Made by a program: the position numbers and the translations under genes
Assembly: GCA_047620505.1 (NCBI GenBank)
Contig: JBLHKS010000212.1
Location: 1-12,124, forward strand
DNA from: JBLHKS01 sp047620505
Lineage (GTDB): Bacteria > Verrucomicrobiota > Verrucomicrobiia > Verrucomicrobiales > DEV007
Direction of reading: 5' to 3'
Length of the DNA: 12,124 bases
In this document: positions 1 to 6,372 of the stretch, piece after piece
Position numbering within the stretch: the stretch's first letter is position 1
Layout of the letters: every line of letters starts with the position of its first letter
Notes under the pieces: model-generated
What the model was told of the DNA's origin: nothing
What the model saw: only the letters and a program-made list of their open reading frames with translations
Database searches by the model: none

Positions 1-711
1 GTCAAACCAGATCCAAATTCCAAAACCGGAAGCACGGCTCCTTCATTGTTCTGGCAACTGCCGACGAAGCAGGCCCGGGCATTCTTCCGCCATCATCGTT
101 GGCTCCGCTCGCTTCCATTCCTGTTGTTGGAATGCCCGGAGACCGGGTTTCCGATGCTTGATGGCCAAAGCAATGTGAAGACAACGATCGCGCGGATGTG
201 TGAGCAGTTTTTCGACGAACGCCTCCGTCATGCCGCAAAGCCGCGCTCAATCCGACCACGCACGAAGGACCTGAAACCGGTCATGCAGTTTCTGGAGGAG
301 GGACAACGATGGGAAGCCACGGAAAGCCTCCCGATCCCCGCCCGCTGGATGGCGGAGCTTGCGGTGAAGTTCACGCTGATCATGGCGCGGATAGGAGACG
401 ACGAATCTCCACAGCTGGTGCTGTACGAGCAGGGCTTGGAGATGGCGAAATACTTCATTCGCAAGCACCTGCAAAACTTGTCAGCACATTTCCGCCCAAG
501 CCCTGCTGACCGCACTGAAATCACTGAACTGTCGAGGAGCGACAAGCAGGTGTATTGGAAGATTTGCGAGAAGGGCCCGATCAAAAAGGCGCAATTACGC
601 AGATCGATCAACGGAATGCCGGCGGATGAGCTGAATGATGTTGTGGTCAACCTGCTCTCGAAGGGATTCATCGTAAACGAGGGCGACGAATTGCGACAAA
701 ATGCAGCGTAG
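1..711 (+). CDS. C-terminal part of possible DUF3987-like primase/helicase protein (5' end outside window)
   Basis: The reading frame is open from base 1 to the TAG at 709-711 (236 residues visible). A TTG at 46 could start translation, but the codons before it are open and coding-like, so I treat the gene as cut by the window edge. A helical stretch near residues 110-125 (ARWMAELAVKFTLIMAR) followed by an amphipathic helix (EQGLEMAKYFIRKHL) resembles the end of DUF3987/YfjI-type replication proteins of plasmids and integrated elements. The last 55 residues look like a winged helix, with QVYWKICEKGPIKKAQLRR and then ELNDVVVNLLSKGFI. No Walker motifs are visible because they would lie upstream. 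The family call is inference from pattern only. The neighbouring decayed replication-like fragment at 802-1038 supports a mobile-element origin. Confidence 0.5.
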   Translation, partial: VKPDPNSKTGSTAPSLFWQLPTKQARAFFRHHRWLRSLPFLLLECPETGFPMLDGQSNVKTTIARMCEQFFDERLRHAAKPRSIRPRTKDLKPVMQFLEEGQRWEATESLPIPARWMAELAVKFTLIMARIGDDESPQLVLYEQGLEMAKYFIRKHLQNLSAHFRPSPADRTEITELSRSDKQVYWKICEKGPIKKAQLRRSINGMPADELNDVVVNLLSKGFIVNEGDELRQNAA

Positions 712-801
712 GGCGACATGTTTCCGAGGCGTTGCCATACGGCGACCAGAAGCAATTTCCGTCGCTGAATCGGGCTTCATCTGAGTGCGCGCATCAACAA
801 T

Positions 802-1038
802 TCAGGCCACGATCTGTCGCTGCATCGTGCCTCTGAATTCGATGAGCTTCCGGGCCAGGAGCTTTGTCAGGATCTCGTCACGCTTCGCTTCTGGCAGCCG
901 GTAAAACGACCGGCTCAGCTGCGGATGAGTCACGAGTGTGCAGGTTTCGATGATGGGATCGATGGGTTTGTCTGCGTCATGCAATTCGATCAGCGCGTGG
1001 TGGAGGATTCGTCGGCCTTCGTTCCAGAATATCCCGGG
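802..1038 (-). pseudogene. Remnant resembling a DnaB-helicase N-terminal domain
   Basis: The minus-strand frame is open for 78 residues between an in-frame TAG (complement of 1039-1041) and a TGA (complement of 802-804). It contains FWNEGRRILHHALIELHDAD and then KPIDP. This recalls the helical N-terminal domain of DnaB-type helicases, where a pattern like HR-I-F-AML-LH--G-PIDP is usual. The only start in this stretch is a TTG at 984, which would cut off the recognisable part, so the piece looks like a fragment rather than an intact gene. The remainder (residues about 34-78) is charged and helical and ends GTMQRQIVA. It faces the plus-strand gene that ends at 711. It could instead be an unrelated short protein; the homology is by eye. 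Confidence 0.33.
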
Positions 1039-1270
1039 CTACGAGACGGATGTGCGGAAACGGGAGCAACAGCAACAGGAAGTCGAGCGCTACCAAGGGC
1101 TTTGTGAGGACAGTTCGAAAATCCTGCTTCATGACCGTGGGACATTTCGGGGCTGTGCTTAGCTCTGTATTTCAGTCGTAAGTCCTTGATAGAGATGACG
1201 TAGTAGCTAAAAAAAGGACTGGTTAGACTTTGGTCCAGATAGGATCAAACGAGACAATCGACTGAAAAGT

Positions 1271-1561
1271 ATGAGCGACGACACACAAACACCAACACCA
1301 CCGGTCGAGCCCCCCGAGGGGTTCCCGCAGCACACCGAGCCTGGGCCGGTGCGCTACCAGCCCCGGAGAACCTTCATGAACATAATAGCGCATCCGACAC
1401 CACCACCACCAGTGGCGCCACCACCCATGCCGGTGCAGAGACCACGCACTGCACCGGAGTACGCCAAGGAGCTCGCGGCTCTGGAGCTGCAGTTTACCAG
1501 CGTTGATGTCGCCGACATACCCACAGATGCGCTGCCTCTGAAGGTCCAGGAGGTCCGTTGA
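1271..1561 (+). CDS. Proline-rich hypothetical protein, 96 aa
   Basis: ATG at 1271, TGA at 1559-1561. I do not recognise the family. Residues 7-35 are rich in proline and threonine (TPTPPVEPPEGFP). A second run at about 43-55 reads PTPPPPVAPPPMP. The last 35 residues (APEYAKELAALELQF, then VDVADIPTDALPLKVQEVR) look like a folded or helical tail. There is no signal peptide or membrane segment, so it is probably a cytoplasmic linker-type protein. Upstream there is only AAAAG five bases before the ATG, a weak ribosome site. Its closest neighbours are decayed fragments, so it may be accessory cargo. The regular composition argues for real coding, but nothing indicates a role. Confidence 0.5.
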   Translation: MSDDTQTPTPPVEPPEGFPQHTEPGPVRYQPRRTFMNIIAHPTPPPPVAPPPMPVQRPRTAPEYAKELAALELQFTSVDVADIPTDALPLKVQEVR

Positions 1562-1674
1562 TTTAGCGATTAAGCTGATTGCGGGTGGCGACTGAGGACT
1601 GAGGCAAGAAGGAGGAAGTACTTGGGTCTGTCAGGAGTTCTCGAACTCCGGGCCGGGTGAAGGGCGAGGAACTA

Positions 1675-1818
1675 ATGGATAACTTGTTGAGGGAGCTATC
1701 CGGGACAGGATCAGTAACAACAGAGATAGAAGATACAATGGCACTGCATGCCAACATTGCGCTGTCTCTTCCATACCGCATCGAATTCAGAGTTACTGAC
1801 ATGAGGCAAGCGGTCTGA
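1675..1818 (+). CDS. Possible small protein, 47 aa
   Basis: ATG at 1675 is preceded by GAGGA at 1666-1670 with four bases of spacing, the best Shine-Dalgarno-like site in the window; the TGA is at 1816-1818. A GTG at 1657 is an alternative start. The product begins MDNLLRELSGTGSV and ends with YRIEFRVTDMRQAV. It has no signal peptide, membrane segment or motif I recognise. It follows the proline-rich gene by 113 bases on the same strand and could be co-transcribed. It may be a chance ORF; the ribosome site and mixed, protein-like composition are the only support. Confidence 0.25.
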   Translation: MDNLLRELSGTGSVTTEIEDTMALHANIALSLPYRIEFRVTDMRQAV

Positions 1819-1920
1819 GATCGAGCGTTTGCCCGCGATGATAATGAGCAGTTCTTATCTGGCGAATTGAGCTAAAATTCCTGCGATCAAATCATCAGAT
1901 CGGTGGACTGCCCGGCACCT

Positions 1921-2235
1921 TCAAACTGAGTGAAGTTCACATCGCCTATACGTTAAAGTTTTGCCGATCGTGTTCATGATCGTAAATCGCTTCAATTGGC
2001 CGAGAACACCTTTGAGATGATCGGTAACGGCGATCATCTCAAGACGTTCATTCTTCAACGCTGAAACCATCTGTGCGTTGAAATCTGCCTCGTCTTTGAA
2101 GTCTTCTCGCCCCGGATTGCCGTGGTTAATCAGGTAGGCATACGAATTGACCTGAAGAGCCACCTTGCGAAATTGGGCTGCGTTATCAGGGACGGATCGA
2201 TGGGTCTCAAGCATTTGATCAATAACTTGACTCAC
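1921..2235 (-). pseudogene. Truncated N-terminus resembling PHP-domain/AAA ATPase (TrlF-like) protein
   Basis: GTG at 2235, TGA at 1921-1923 (complement), 104 residues. The stretch FRKVALQVNSYAYL followed by ADFNAQMVSALKNE and LEMIAVTDH resembles the opening of large proteins that join a PHP metallophosphoesterase-like domain to an SMC/AAA-type ATPase. There the beginning of the PHP fold ends in the metal-site motif I-A-[IV]-T-D-H. Such proteins normally run to many hundreds of residues. Here the product ends about 30 residues after TDH, and the tail (LKGVLGQLKRF onward) does not continue the fold, so I read it as a relic or a recombined start. No clear ribosome site precedes the GTG. An intact short protein of unknown role remains possible. 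Confidence 0.4.
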
Positions 2236-2261
2236 GTTTTCTGCTAGGACAATGAAATCAA

Positions 2262-2277
2262 CGGGCGAGGAGGCCCG
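2262..2277 (-). terminator. Possible weak terminator hairpin after copA
   Basis: CGGGC at 2262-2266 pairs with GCCCG at 2273-2277 across a six-base loop. It lies 56 bases past the copA stop. In the copA direction it is followed by TTGATTTC, which is only moderately T-rich. The stem is short, so this is a tentative call. Confidence 0.25.
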
Positions 2278-2332
2278 CCGAAGGTAATCTCATATTCACT
2301 CGAATGAGCATCGCCGCGCGGGAAAGCCTACC

Positions 2333-4612
2333 TCATTCAGACAACTTTACCCGTCGCAATCGTAGTGCGTTCCCCACTACCGACACCGAGCTGAAGCTCA
2401 TCGCGGCGCCAGCGATCATCGGGTTGAGGAGGAGACCAACGAATGGGTAGAGAATCCCCGCGGCTACTGGCACGCCGAGGGCATTATAGATGAACGCGAA
2501 GAAGAGATTCTGACGGATGTTGCGCATCGTCGCGCGGCTGATGCGGATGGTTTTGGCGATGCCCATGAGGTCGCCTTTGACCAAGGTGATGCCGGCGCTT
2601 TCGATCGCGACATCCGTGCCGGCGCCCATGGCGATGCCGACGTGAGCCTCGGCGAGCGCGGGAGCGTCGTTGATGCCGTCTCCTGCCATGGCGACGATGT
2701 GGCCTTGGGCTTTGAGGTCTTTGATGATGGTGTTCTTGTCCTGCGGCGCGAGTTGGGCGTGGATTTCGTCGATGCCCAGTTCGCCTGCGACGGCTTCTGC
2801 GGTCCGCTGGTTGTCGCCGGTGCAGACGATCACTTTGATGCGCATGGCGTGAAGCGTGCGGATCGCTTCGGGAGTCGATTCCTTGATCGGATCGGCGATG
2901 CCGAGGATGCCGATGGCTTCGTTGTCGGCGGCAGCCCAGACGACGGTGCGGGCTTTGCTTTGGAGTTCGGCAGCGCGCCTCGCGAGGGCTTCGGGCGCGG
3001 TGATGCCGTTCTCTTCGAGAAATCCGAGCTTGCCGACGCGCACAAGTTTCCCATCGACCTCGCCAGTGACGCCTCCGCCAGTGGTCGAGGTGAAGTCCCG
3101 CGCATCGGAGACGGAGACGCCGCGTTCCTTGGCTTCATCGACGATCGAGCGCGCGAGCGGGTGTTCGCTGTGGGCCTCAACTGCGGCGGTCAACGCCAGT
3201 AGCTGCTGGTCATCGGTTCCGTCAGCGGCGAGGAGATCGGTGACCTTGGGTTTGCCTTCGGTCAGGGTGCCGGTCTTATCGGTTACGAGGCAAGTAACCT
3301 TCTCGGCGGCTTCGATGGCTTCGGCGTTTTTGATGAGGATGCCGGATTGGGCAGCGCGGCCGATTCCGACCATGATCGACATCGGCGTGGCGAGGCCAAG
3401 CGCGCAGGGACATGCGATGATGAGCACGGAAACGCCAGCGACGAGCGCGTAAGCGAGTTGCGGTTCCGGTCCCCAGATCGCCCAGATGCCGAAGGCGAGA
3501 ACGGCGATCCCAATCACTGCGGGGACGAACCAACCCGCGACGGAGTCCGCTAGTTTCTGGATCGGCGCGCGGCTGCGCTGGGCTTCGGCGACCATGTGGA
3601 CGATCTGCGAGAGCAGCGTCTCAGCACCGACTTTTTCCGCGCGAATCAAGAGCGAGCCAGTTTGGTTGATCGTCGCGCCGATGACCGCCTCGCCGCCTGA
3701 CTTGCGAACTGGGATCGGCTCGCCGGTGATCATCGATTCGTCCACCGCGCTCACGCCTTCGAGAATTACGCCGTCGATTGGAATCTTCTCGCCCGGCCGG
3801 ACCCGGAGTTGGTCGCCCGCGACGATAGAGTCGACCGGAACGTCAGTTTCCTCGCCGTCTTTGACGAGGTGGGCGGTTTTGGCCGCGAGGCCGAGAAGAG
3901 ACTGAATCGCCTGTCCAGTTTGGCTCCGCGCGCGGGCCTCCAGCCACTGGCCTAACAGGACCAGAACTGTGATCACGGCCGCCGCTTCAAAGTAGAGCGC
4001 AACCTCCCCACCGTGACGAAACGACTCGGGGAACAAACCCGGCGCGATTACCGCGAGCGCGCTGTAAACGTAAGCCGAGCCAATACCCATCGAGATCAGC
4101 GTGAACATGTTCAGGCTGCGGTTCACGATCGACCGCCACGCTTTGACGAAAAAGATGCCGCCAGCCCAGATCACCACCGGCGTGGTCAGCAGAAACTCGA
4201 TCCACTTGGAGACGTGTTTGGGAATCAGGCTGTCGAGATGCAGTGCCGGGATCATCCCGCCCATCGCCAAGATGAAGACTGGGATCGTCAGCGCGAGCCC
4301 AACGAAGAACTTCAGCCGCAGCGAAGTCGTCTCAGAATCCTCAGCCCCATCCCCGCCGCCGACTGTTTTCGGCTCCAGCGCCATCCCGCACTTGGGGCAG
4401 TCGCCGGGATAATCCTGCTCGATCTCCGGGTGCATCGGGCAGGTGTAAATCGTCTCGCCGCCCCCAGCAGCTGCTGGGGGAACGCCAGCGCGCTCAAGCG
4501 GCATCCCGCACATCGGACAGTCGCCCGGCTTGTCGCTTTCGACGCTCGGACACATCGGGCAGAGGTATCGAGGCTGCGTCGCGTCGTGATGGTGATGATG
4601 GTCGTGCGGCAT
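2333..4612 (-). CDS. copA: Copper-translocating P1B-type ATPase with two N-terminal heavy-metal-binding domains
   Basis: An inner-membrane ATP-driven exporter of Cu(I)/Ag(I), 759 residues, full length. Order of parts: His tract (H3, H5-H9); two HMBD modules, the first with CPMC at 18-21 and CPMCGM at 32-37, the second with CPMH at 58-61 and CPKCGM at 72-77; membrane helices from about 100; actuator TGE at 296-298; CPC metal site at 401-403; phosphorylation motif DKTGT at 445-449; SEHP at 482-485; TGD at 598-600; GDGIND at 644-649. The last helices carry YN at 709-710 and MSFSS at 738-742, the residue set that marks the Cu(I) subgroup (P1B-1). No classical CXXC HMA domain is present; the HMBD modules take its place. 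The ATG has no obvious Shine-Dalgarno sequence. It is last in the minus-strand group with the lipoprotein and BNR genes. Other names such as silP or actP are possible. Confidence 0.95.
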   Translation of the reverse strand: MPHDHHHHHDATQPRYLCPMCPSVESDKPGDCPMCGMPLERAGVPPAAAGGGETIYTCPMHPEIEQDYPGDCPKCGMALEPKTVGGGDGAEDSETTSLRLKFFVGLALTIPVFILAMGGMIPALHLDSLIPKHVSKWIEFLLTTPVVIWAGGIFFVKAWRSIVNRSLNMFTLISMGIGSAYVYSALAVIAPGLFPESFRHGGEVALYFEAAAVITVLVLLGQWLEARARSQTGQAIQSLLGLAAKTAHLVKDGEETDVPVDSIVAGDQLRVRPGEKIPIDGVILEGVSAVDESMITGEPIPVRKSGGEAVIGATINQTGSLLIRAEKVGAETLLSQIVHMVAEAQRSRAPIQKLADSVAGWFVPAVIGIAVLAFGIWAIWGPEPQLAYALVAGVSVLIIACPCALGLATPMSIMVGIGRAAQSGILIKNAEAIEAAEKVTCLVTDKTGTLTEGKPKVTDLLAADGTDDQQLLALTAAVEAHSEHPLARSIVDEAKERGVSVSDARDFTSTTGGGVTGEVDGKLVRVGKLGFLEENGITAPEALARRAAELQSKARTVVWAAADNEAIGILGIADPIKESTPEAIRTLHAMRIKVIVCTGDNQRTAEAVAGELGIDEIHAQLAPQDKNTIIKDLKAQGHIVAMAGDGINDAPALAEAHVGIAMGAGTDVAIESAGITLVKGDLMGIAKTIRISRATMRNIRQNLFFAFIYNALGVPVAAGILYPFVGLLLNPMIAGAAMSFSSVSVVGNALRLRRVKLSE
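4461..4480. repeat. Perfect 20-base palindrome inside copA
   Basis: CCCCCAGCAGCTGCTGGGGG equals its own reverse complement. It encodes PPAAAGGG in the linker between the two HMBD modules (residues 45-52). Its core, CAGCAGCTGCTG, occurs again at 5340-5351, 6703-6714 and 11669-11680. The three alanines use GCA, GCT, GCT, whereas surrounding alanines mostly use GCC or GCG, which suggests inserted sequence. Confidence 0.85.
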
Positions 4613-4644
4613 GACGTAGAAGGGAACTCAACTCAAAACAGTTG

Positions 4645-4659
4645 GACGCTCGAAGCGTC
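4645..4659 (-). terminator. Small hairpin upstream of copA
   Basis: GACGCT at 4645-4650 pairs with AGCGTC at 4654-4659 over a three-base loop. Read on the minus strand it is followed by CAACTGTTTTGAG, so it has a short T run a few bases downstream. It lies 33 bases before the copA start and could attenuate read-through from the lipoprotein gene or shape the copA leader. Confidence 0.25.
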
Positions 4660-4675
4660 TTCGTCTTACCGAAGC

Positions 4676-4703
4676 AGGCCGCCTCCGAATTCGAAGGCGG
4701 CCT
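4676..4703 (-). terminator. Strong hairpin between the small lipoprotein gene and copA
   Basis: AGGCCGCCT (4676-4684) and AGGCGGCCT (4695-4703) are perfect complements. The ten-base loop contains the palindrome CGAATTCG. It begins 35 bases after the lipoprotein stop. No T run follows on either strand, so it could be a factor-dependent stop, an RNA-stability element or a processing site rather than a classic intrinsic terminator. Confidence 0.4.
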
Positions 4704-4738
4704 TGGTAAAGGTTGAAACTGAATCTGATCCAGATCGA

Positions 4739-4879
4739 TCAGGTATGCCGGTGTTCGCCGCCACCGTGACGGCCGCCTTTGACGCCGTCGTCATCCGGTG
4801 GGTTGCTGATGCAGGAACTCAGCGAGAGCGCGGCTAGCGCAAGCGCGGCGATGATGAATTTGGCCAACGATTTCTTCAT
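4739..4879 (-). CDS. Small lipoprotein, 46 aa, with His-containing C-terminus
   Basis: ATG at 4879 (complement) and TGA at 4739-4741. The product starts MKKSLAKFIIAALALAALSL and reaches a lipobox LSSC with the lipidated cysteine at residue 23, a typical signal peptidase II site. The mature part is only 24 residues: acidic (PPDDDG), then glycine/histidine-rich (GGRHGGGEHRHT). I recognise no family. The position between a secreted propeller gene and copA, plus three histidines, suggests a membrane-attached metal-binding or accessory peptide; that role is inference. No Shine-Dalgarno sequence is evident, in line with its neighbours. The textbook lipoprotein signal makes real coding likely despite the short length. 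Confidence 0.72.
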   Translation of the reverse strand: MKKSLAKFIIAALALAALSLSSCISNPPDDDGVKGGRHGGGEHRHT

Positions 4880-4978
4880 AGTGCTTGGTATGGTTGGTAG
4901 TTTGGTTTTTGTTTTGCGGGGCTGGTTGATGTTGTCGCCCCCTCGATGCCTTCAACGCCGAGTTCGCAATCCCCCCTC

Positions 4979-5000
4979 AAAAAAACTCACGAAGACTTCG
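4979..5000 (-). terminator. Possible terminator after the BNR gene
   Basis: On the minus strand a short CGAAG/CTTCG hairpin (4990-5000) is followed by TGAG and then seven T residues (complement of 4979-4985). The stem is short (four usable pairs with a three-base loop). It lies 77 bases beyond the BNR stop. If real, the lipoprotein and copA would need their own promoter in 4880-4978. Otherwise the 4880-5076 gap holds nothing I recognise. Confidence 0.3.
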
Positions 5001-5076
5001 CAGCCCGATGCTATCGAGCAAACCGCAGCTGCGGAGCCGCATTCTGACAAGGACCGACTATGCGCGCTGAAGCGTG

Positions 5077-6249
5077 TCAGTAGAACACCAGAAAGCCGTC
5101 CACTGGATGAAACACCGCCGCAGCCTTGCTCCAAGGCGGAGTTCCGGGCTGCTCGCCGGATTGATCGGTCGGATCGCCATTCGGCTTGAACACCCGCCAG
5201 ACCGCCGTTCCCGCGCTGCCCCAGCCTCGCCCGACCGTCCAGACGAGAAGAATGTTTCCGTCGTCGTCGAAAGCGATCGACGGATGCTTGTGCAGCGCGT
5301 TACCGCGCCGGGGATTCTCGATCGGGCCGATCTTCCGGCCAGCAGCTGCTGGTCTCATCACGCTGAAGAAAACCTTGTCTTCCGACTCCCACGCCGCGCC
5401 GATCCGGTTTGGACCGAGGGCAAATGAAGCTGAGGACATCGGGCATTTCTGAATGCTCCACTCCGCTGCTTTCGAACCGTTGAAGCGTATCGCCCCATCA
5501 TCAGCGCTGGCGCGAAGTAGATACATGTCGCGGTCCTTCCCGCCAGTCGCGGCGCGGTAGAGGACGAAGGTTTCGCCTGCTGGCGTGGCGAAGGCCCTCA
5601 GCCCGCAACAGCCGCAGACACCGGTCTTTTCGTTCCAGATTTCGCGCTCGGCGGCGAAGGTCGCGCCGTTGTCCTTAGAACTGGCGATCCAGACCGTGCG
5701 GTTGACCTCGCCCTCGGCGCCGGGGCGTTTTGGGGCGTGCCACACGACATGGACATTGCCTAACCCATCCGCAGCGACCGTTCCGCCACCGTCGAGACCG
5801 TAAGCGTTGGTGATGACGTTCTTCTCCGGCTCGAAACTCGCGCCTTCGTCGATGGAACGCGCGTAGAGCATCGGAGACATTTTATGATCGTCCGGGTTCG
5901 GCAGCGTCGCCTTCGAGCCCATCCACGAAACGTGAACACTCGCGTCCTTGCCGATCGCGAGATGCCCACCGCGGATCGTGCCCATCGCCACGGCGGCGTT
6001 CGGCGTCGTGTTGACTTGGACGCTTGTCAGGAAATCCGCCGCGCCCGCCGGCCGCTTCGTATACATGAGGTTACCGGCTCGCGGCTCGCCTTGGAAGTAG
6101 AGCAGATGCAGATTGCCGTCCGCATCGACGAAGACTTCCGGCTGTAGCCCGCCGCCGGGCGCTTTTACGGTCGTGATCGCGACGTCAGCCGCGAACGTGG
6201 CGCCGCACAGGGTCGTGAGCGCAAAGAGAAGGAACGAGATTCGTTTCAT
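5077..6249 (-). CDS. Secreted BNR/Asp-box beta-propeller protein (sialidase-like fold)
   Basis: 390 residues with an N-terminal signal peptide (MKRISFLLFALTTLCGATFA, cleavage near residue 20), so exported. Two clear Asp-boxes, pattern S-x-D-x-G-x-[ST]-F, lie at 132-139 (SIDEGASF) and 191-198 (SKDNGATF), with a weaker one near 248-252 (SADDG). Repeated strands such as LHLLYF, VHVSWM, VHVVW and ILLVW fit a six-bladed propeller. Real sialidase would need an arginine triad and Tyr/Glu nucleophile, which I cannot confirm. An unusual cysteine cluster, VCGCCG (C212, C214, C215), could bind metal. It is first in the minus-strand group before the small lipoprotein and copA, and divergent from the RND operon, so a role in periplasmic copper handling is possible but inferred. 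A PAAAG insert at 300-304 matches a repeated palindrome. Confidence 0.85.
   Translation of the reverse strand: MKRISFLLFALTTLCGATFAADVAITTVKAPGGGLQPEVFVDADGNLHLLYFQGEPRAGNLMYTKRPAGAADFLTSVQVNTTPNAAVAMGTIRGGHLAIGKDASVHVSWMGSKATLPNPDDHKMSPMLYARSIDEGASFEPEKNVITNAYGLDGGGTVAADGLGNVHVVWHAPKRPGAEGEVNRTVWIASSKDNGATFAAEREIWNEKTGVCGCCGLRAFATPAGETFVLYRAATGGKDRDMYLLRASADDGAIRFNGSKAAEWSIQKCPMSSASFALGPNRIGAAWESEDKVFFSVMRPAAAGRKIGPIENPRRGNALHKHPSIAFDDDGNILLVWTVGRGWGSAGTAVWRVFKPNGDPTDQSGEQPGTPPWSKAAAVFHPVDGFLVFY
5339..5352. repeat. Second copy of the palindromic motif, inside the BNR gene
   Basis: CCAGCAGCTGCTGG, a perfect 14-base palindrome. It encodes PAAAG (residues 300-304) in the same reading frame as the copA copy, again with GCA GCT GCT alanine codons in a gene that otherwise favours GCC and GCG. 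Confidence 0.8.
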
Positions 6250-6372
6250 CAGCGGCAGAATCGCTCTGAAGGCTTGGATTGCAACGACGCGGCGTCGGCG
6301 GAAGAGGGCCGCTCGAAGATTCGAGAAAATACATTGAGGGAAATCCGCGCCGCTGGCGTTTAACCCGACGAC
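6250..6372. promoter_or_regulatory. Divergent intergenic region with two inverted repeats
   Basis: This 123-base gap separates the minus-strand BNR gene from the plus-strand His-rich gene, so promoters for both directions should lie here. It contains CGACGC-G-GCGTCG at 6285-6297 and CTCGAA-GA-TTCGAG at 6312-6325, both perfect inverted repeats of operator size. I see no convincing -35/-10 pair and no textbook CueR or CopY box. A regulator binding here could control both metal gene groups; this is inference. Confidence 0.4.

Noticed and set aside
1028..1162. Plus-strand coding-like stretch NIPGYETDVRKREQQQQEV to a TAG at 1160-1162
   Set aside because: It has no convincing start and no family. 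I mention it only as part of the possible rearrangement and do not call it a gene.
1181..1220. Inverted repeat AGTCCTT ... AAGGACT
   Set aside because: Seven pairs across a 26-base AT-rich loop is weak, and no gene end or clear promoter fits it.
2642..3202. Plus-strand frame of 186 codons inside copA
   Set aside because: A shadow of the ATPase nucleotide-binding region, with no start signal or motif.
4013..4837. Long plus-strand frame (274 codons) opposite copA and the lipoprotein gene
   Set aside because: It is antisense to copA, whose motifs are complete, and the translation is Arg-rich and without recognisable domains. It is a typical GC-rich shadow.
5023..5034. Palindrome CCGCAGCTGCGG
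   Set aside because: It shares only the CAGCTG centre with the repeated motif, and one 12-base palindrome in a GC-rich gap may be chance.
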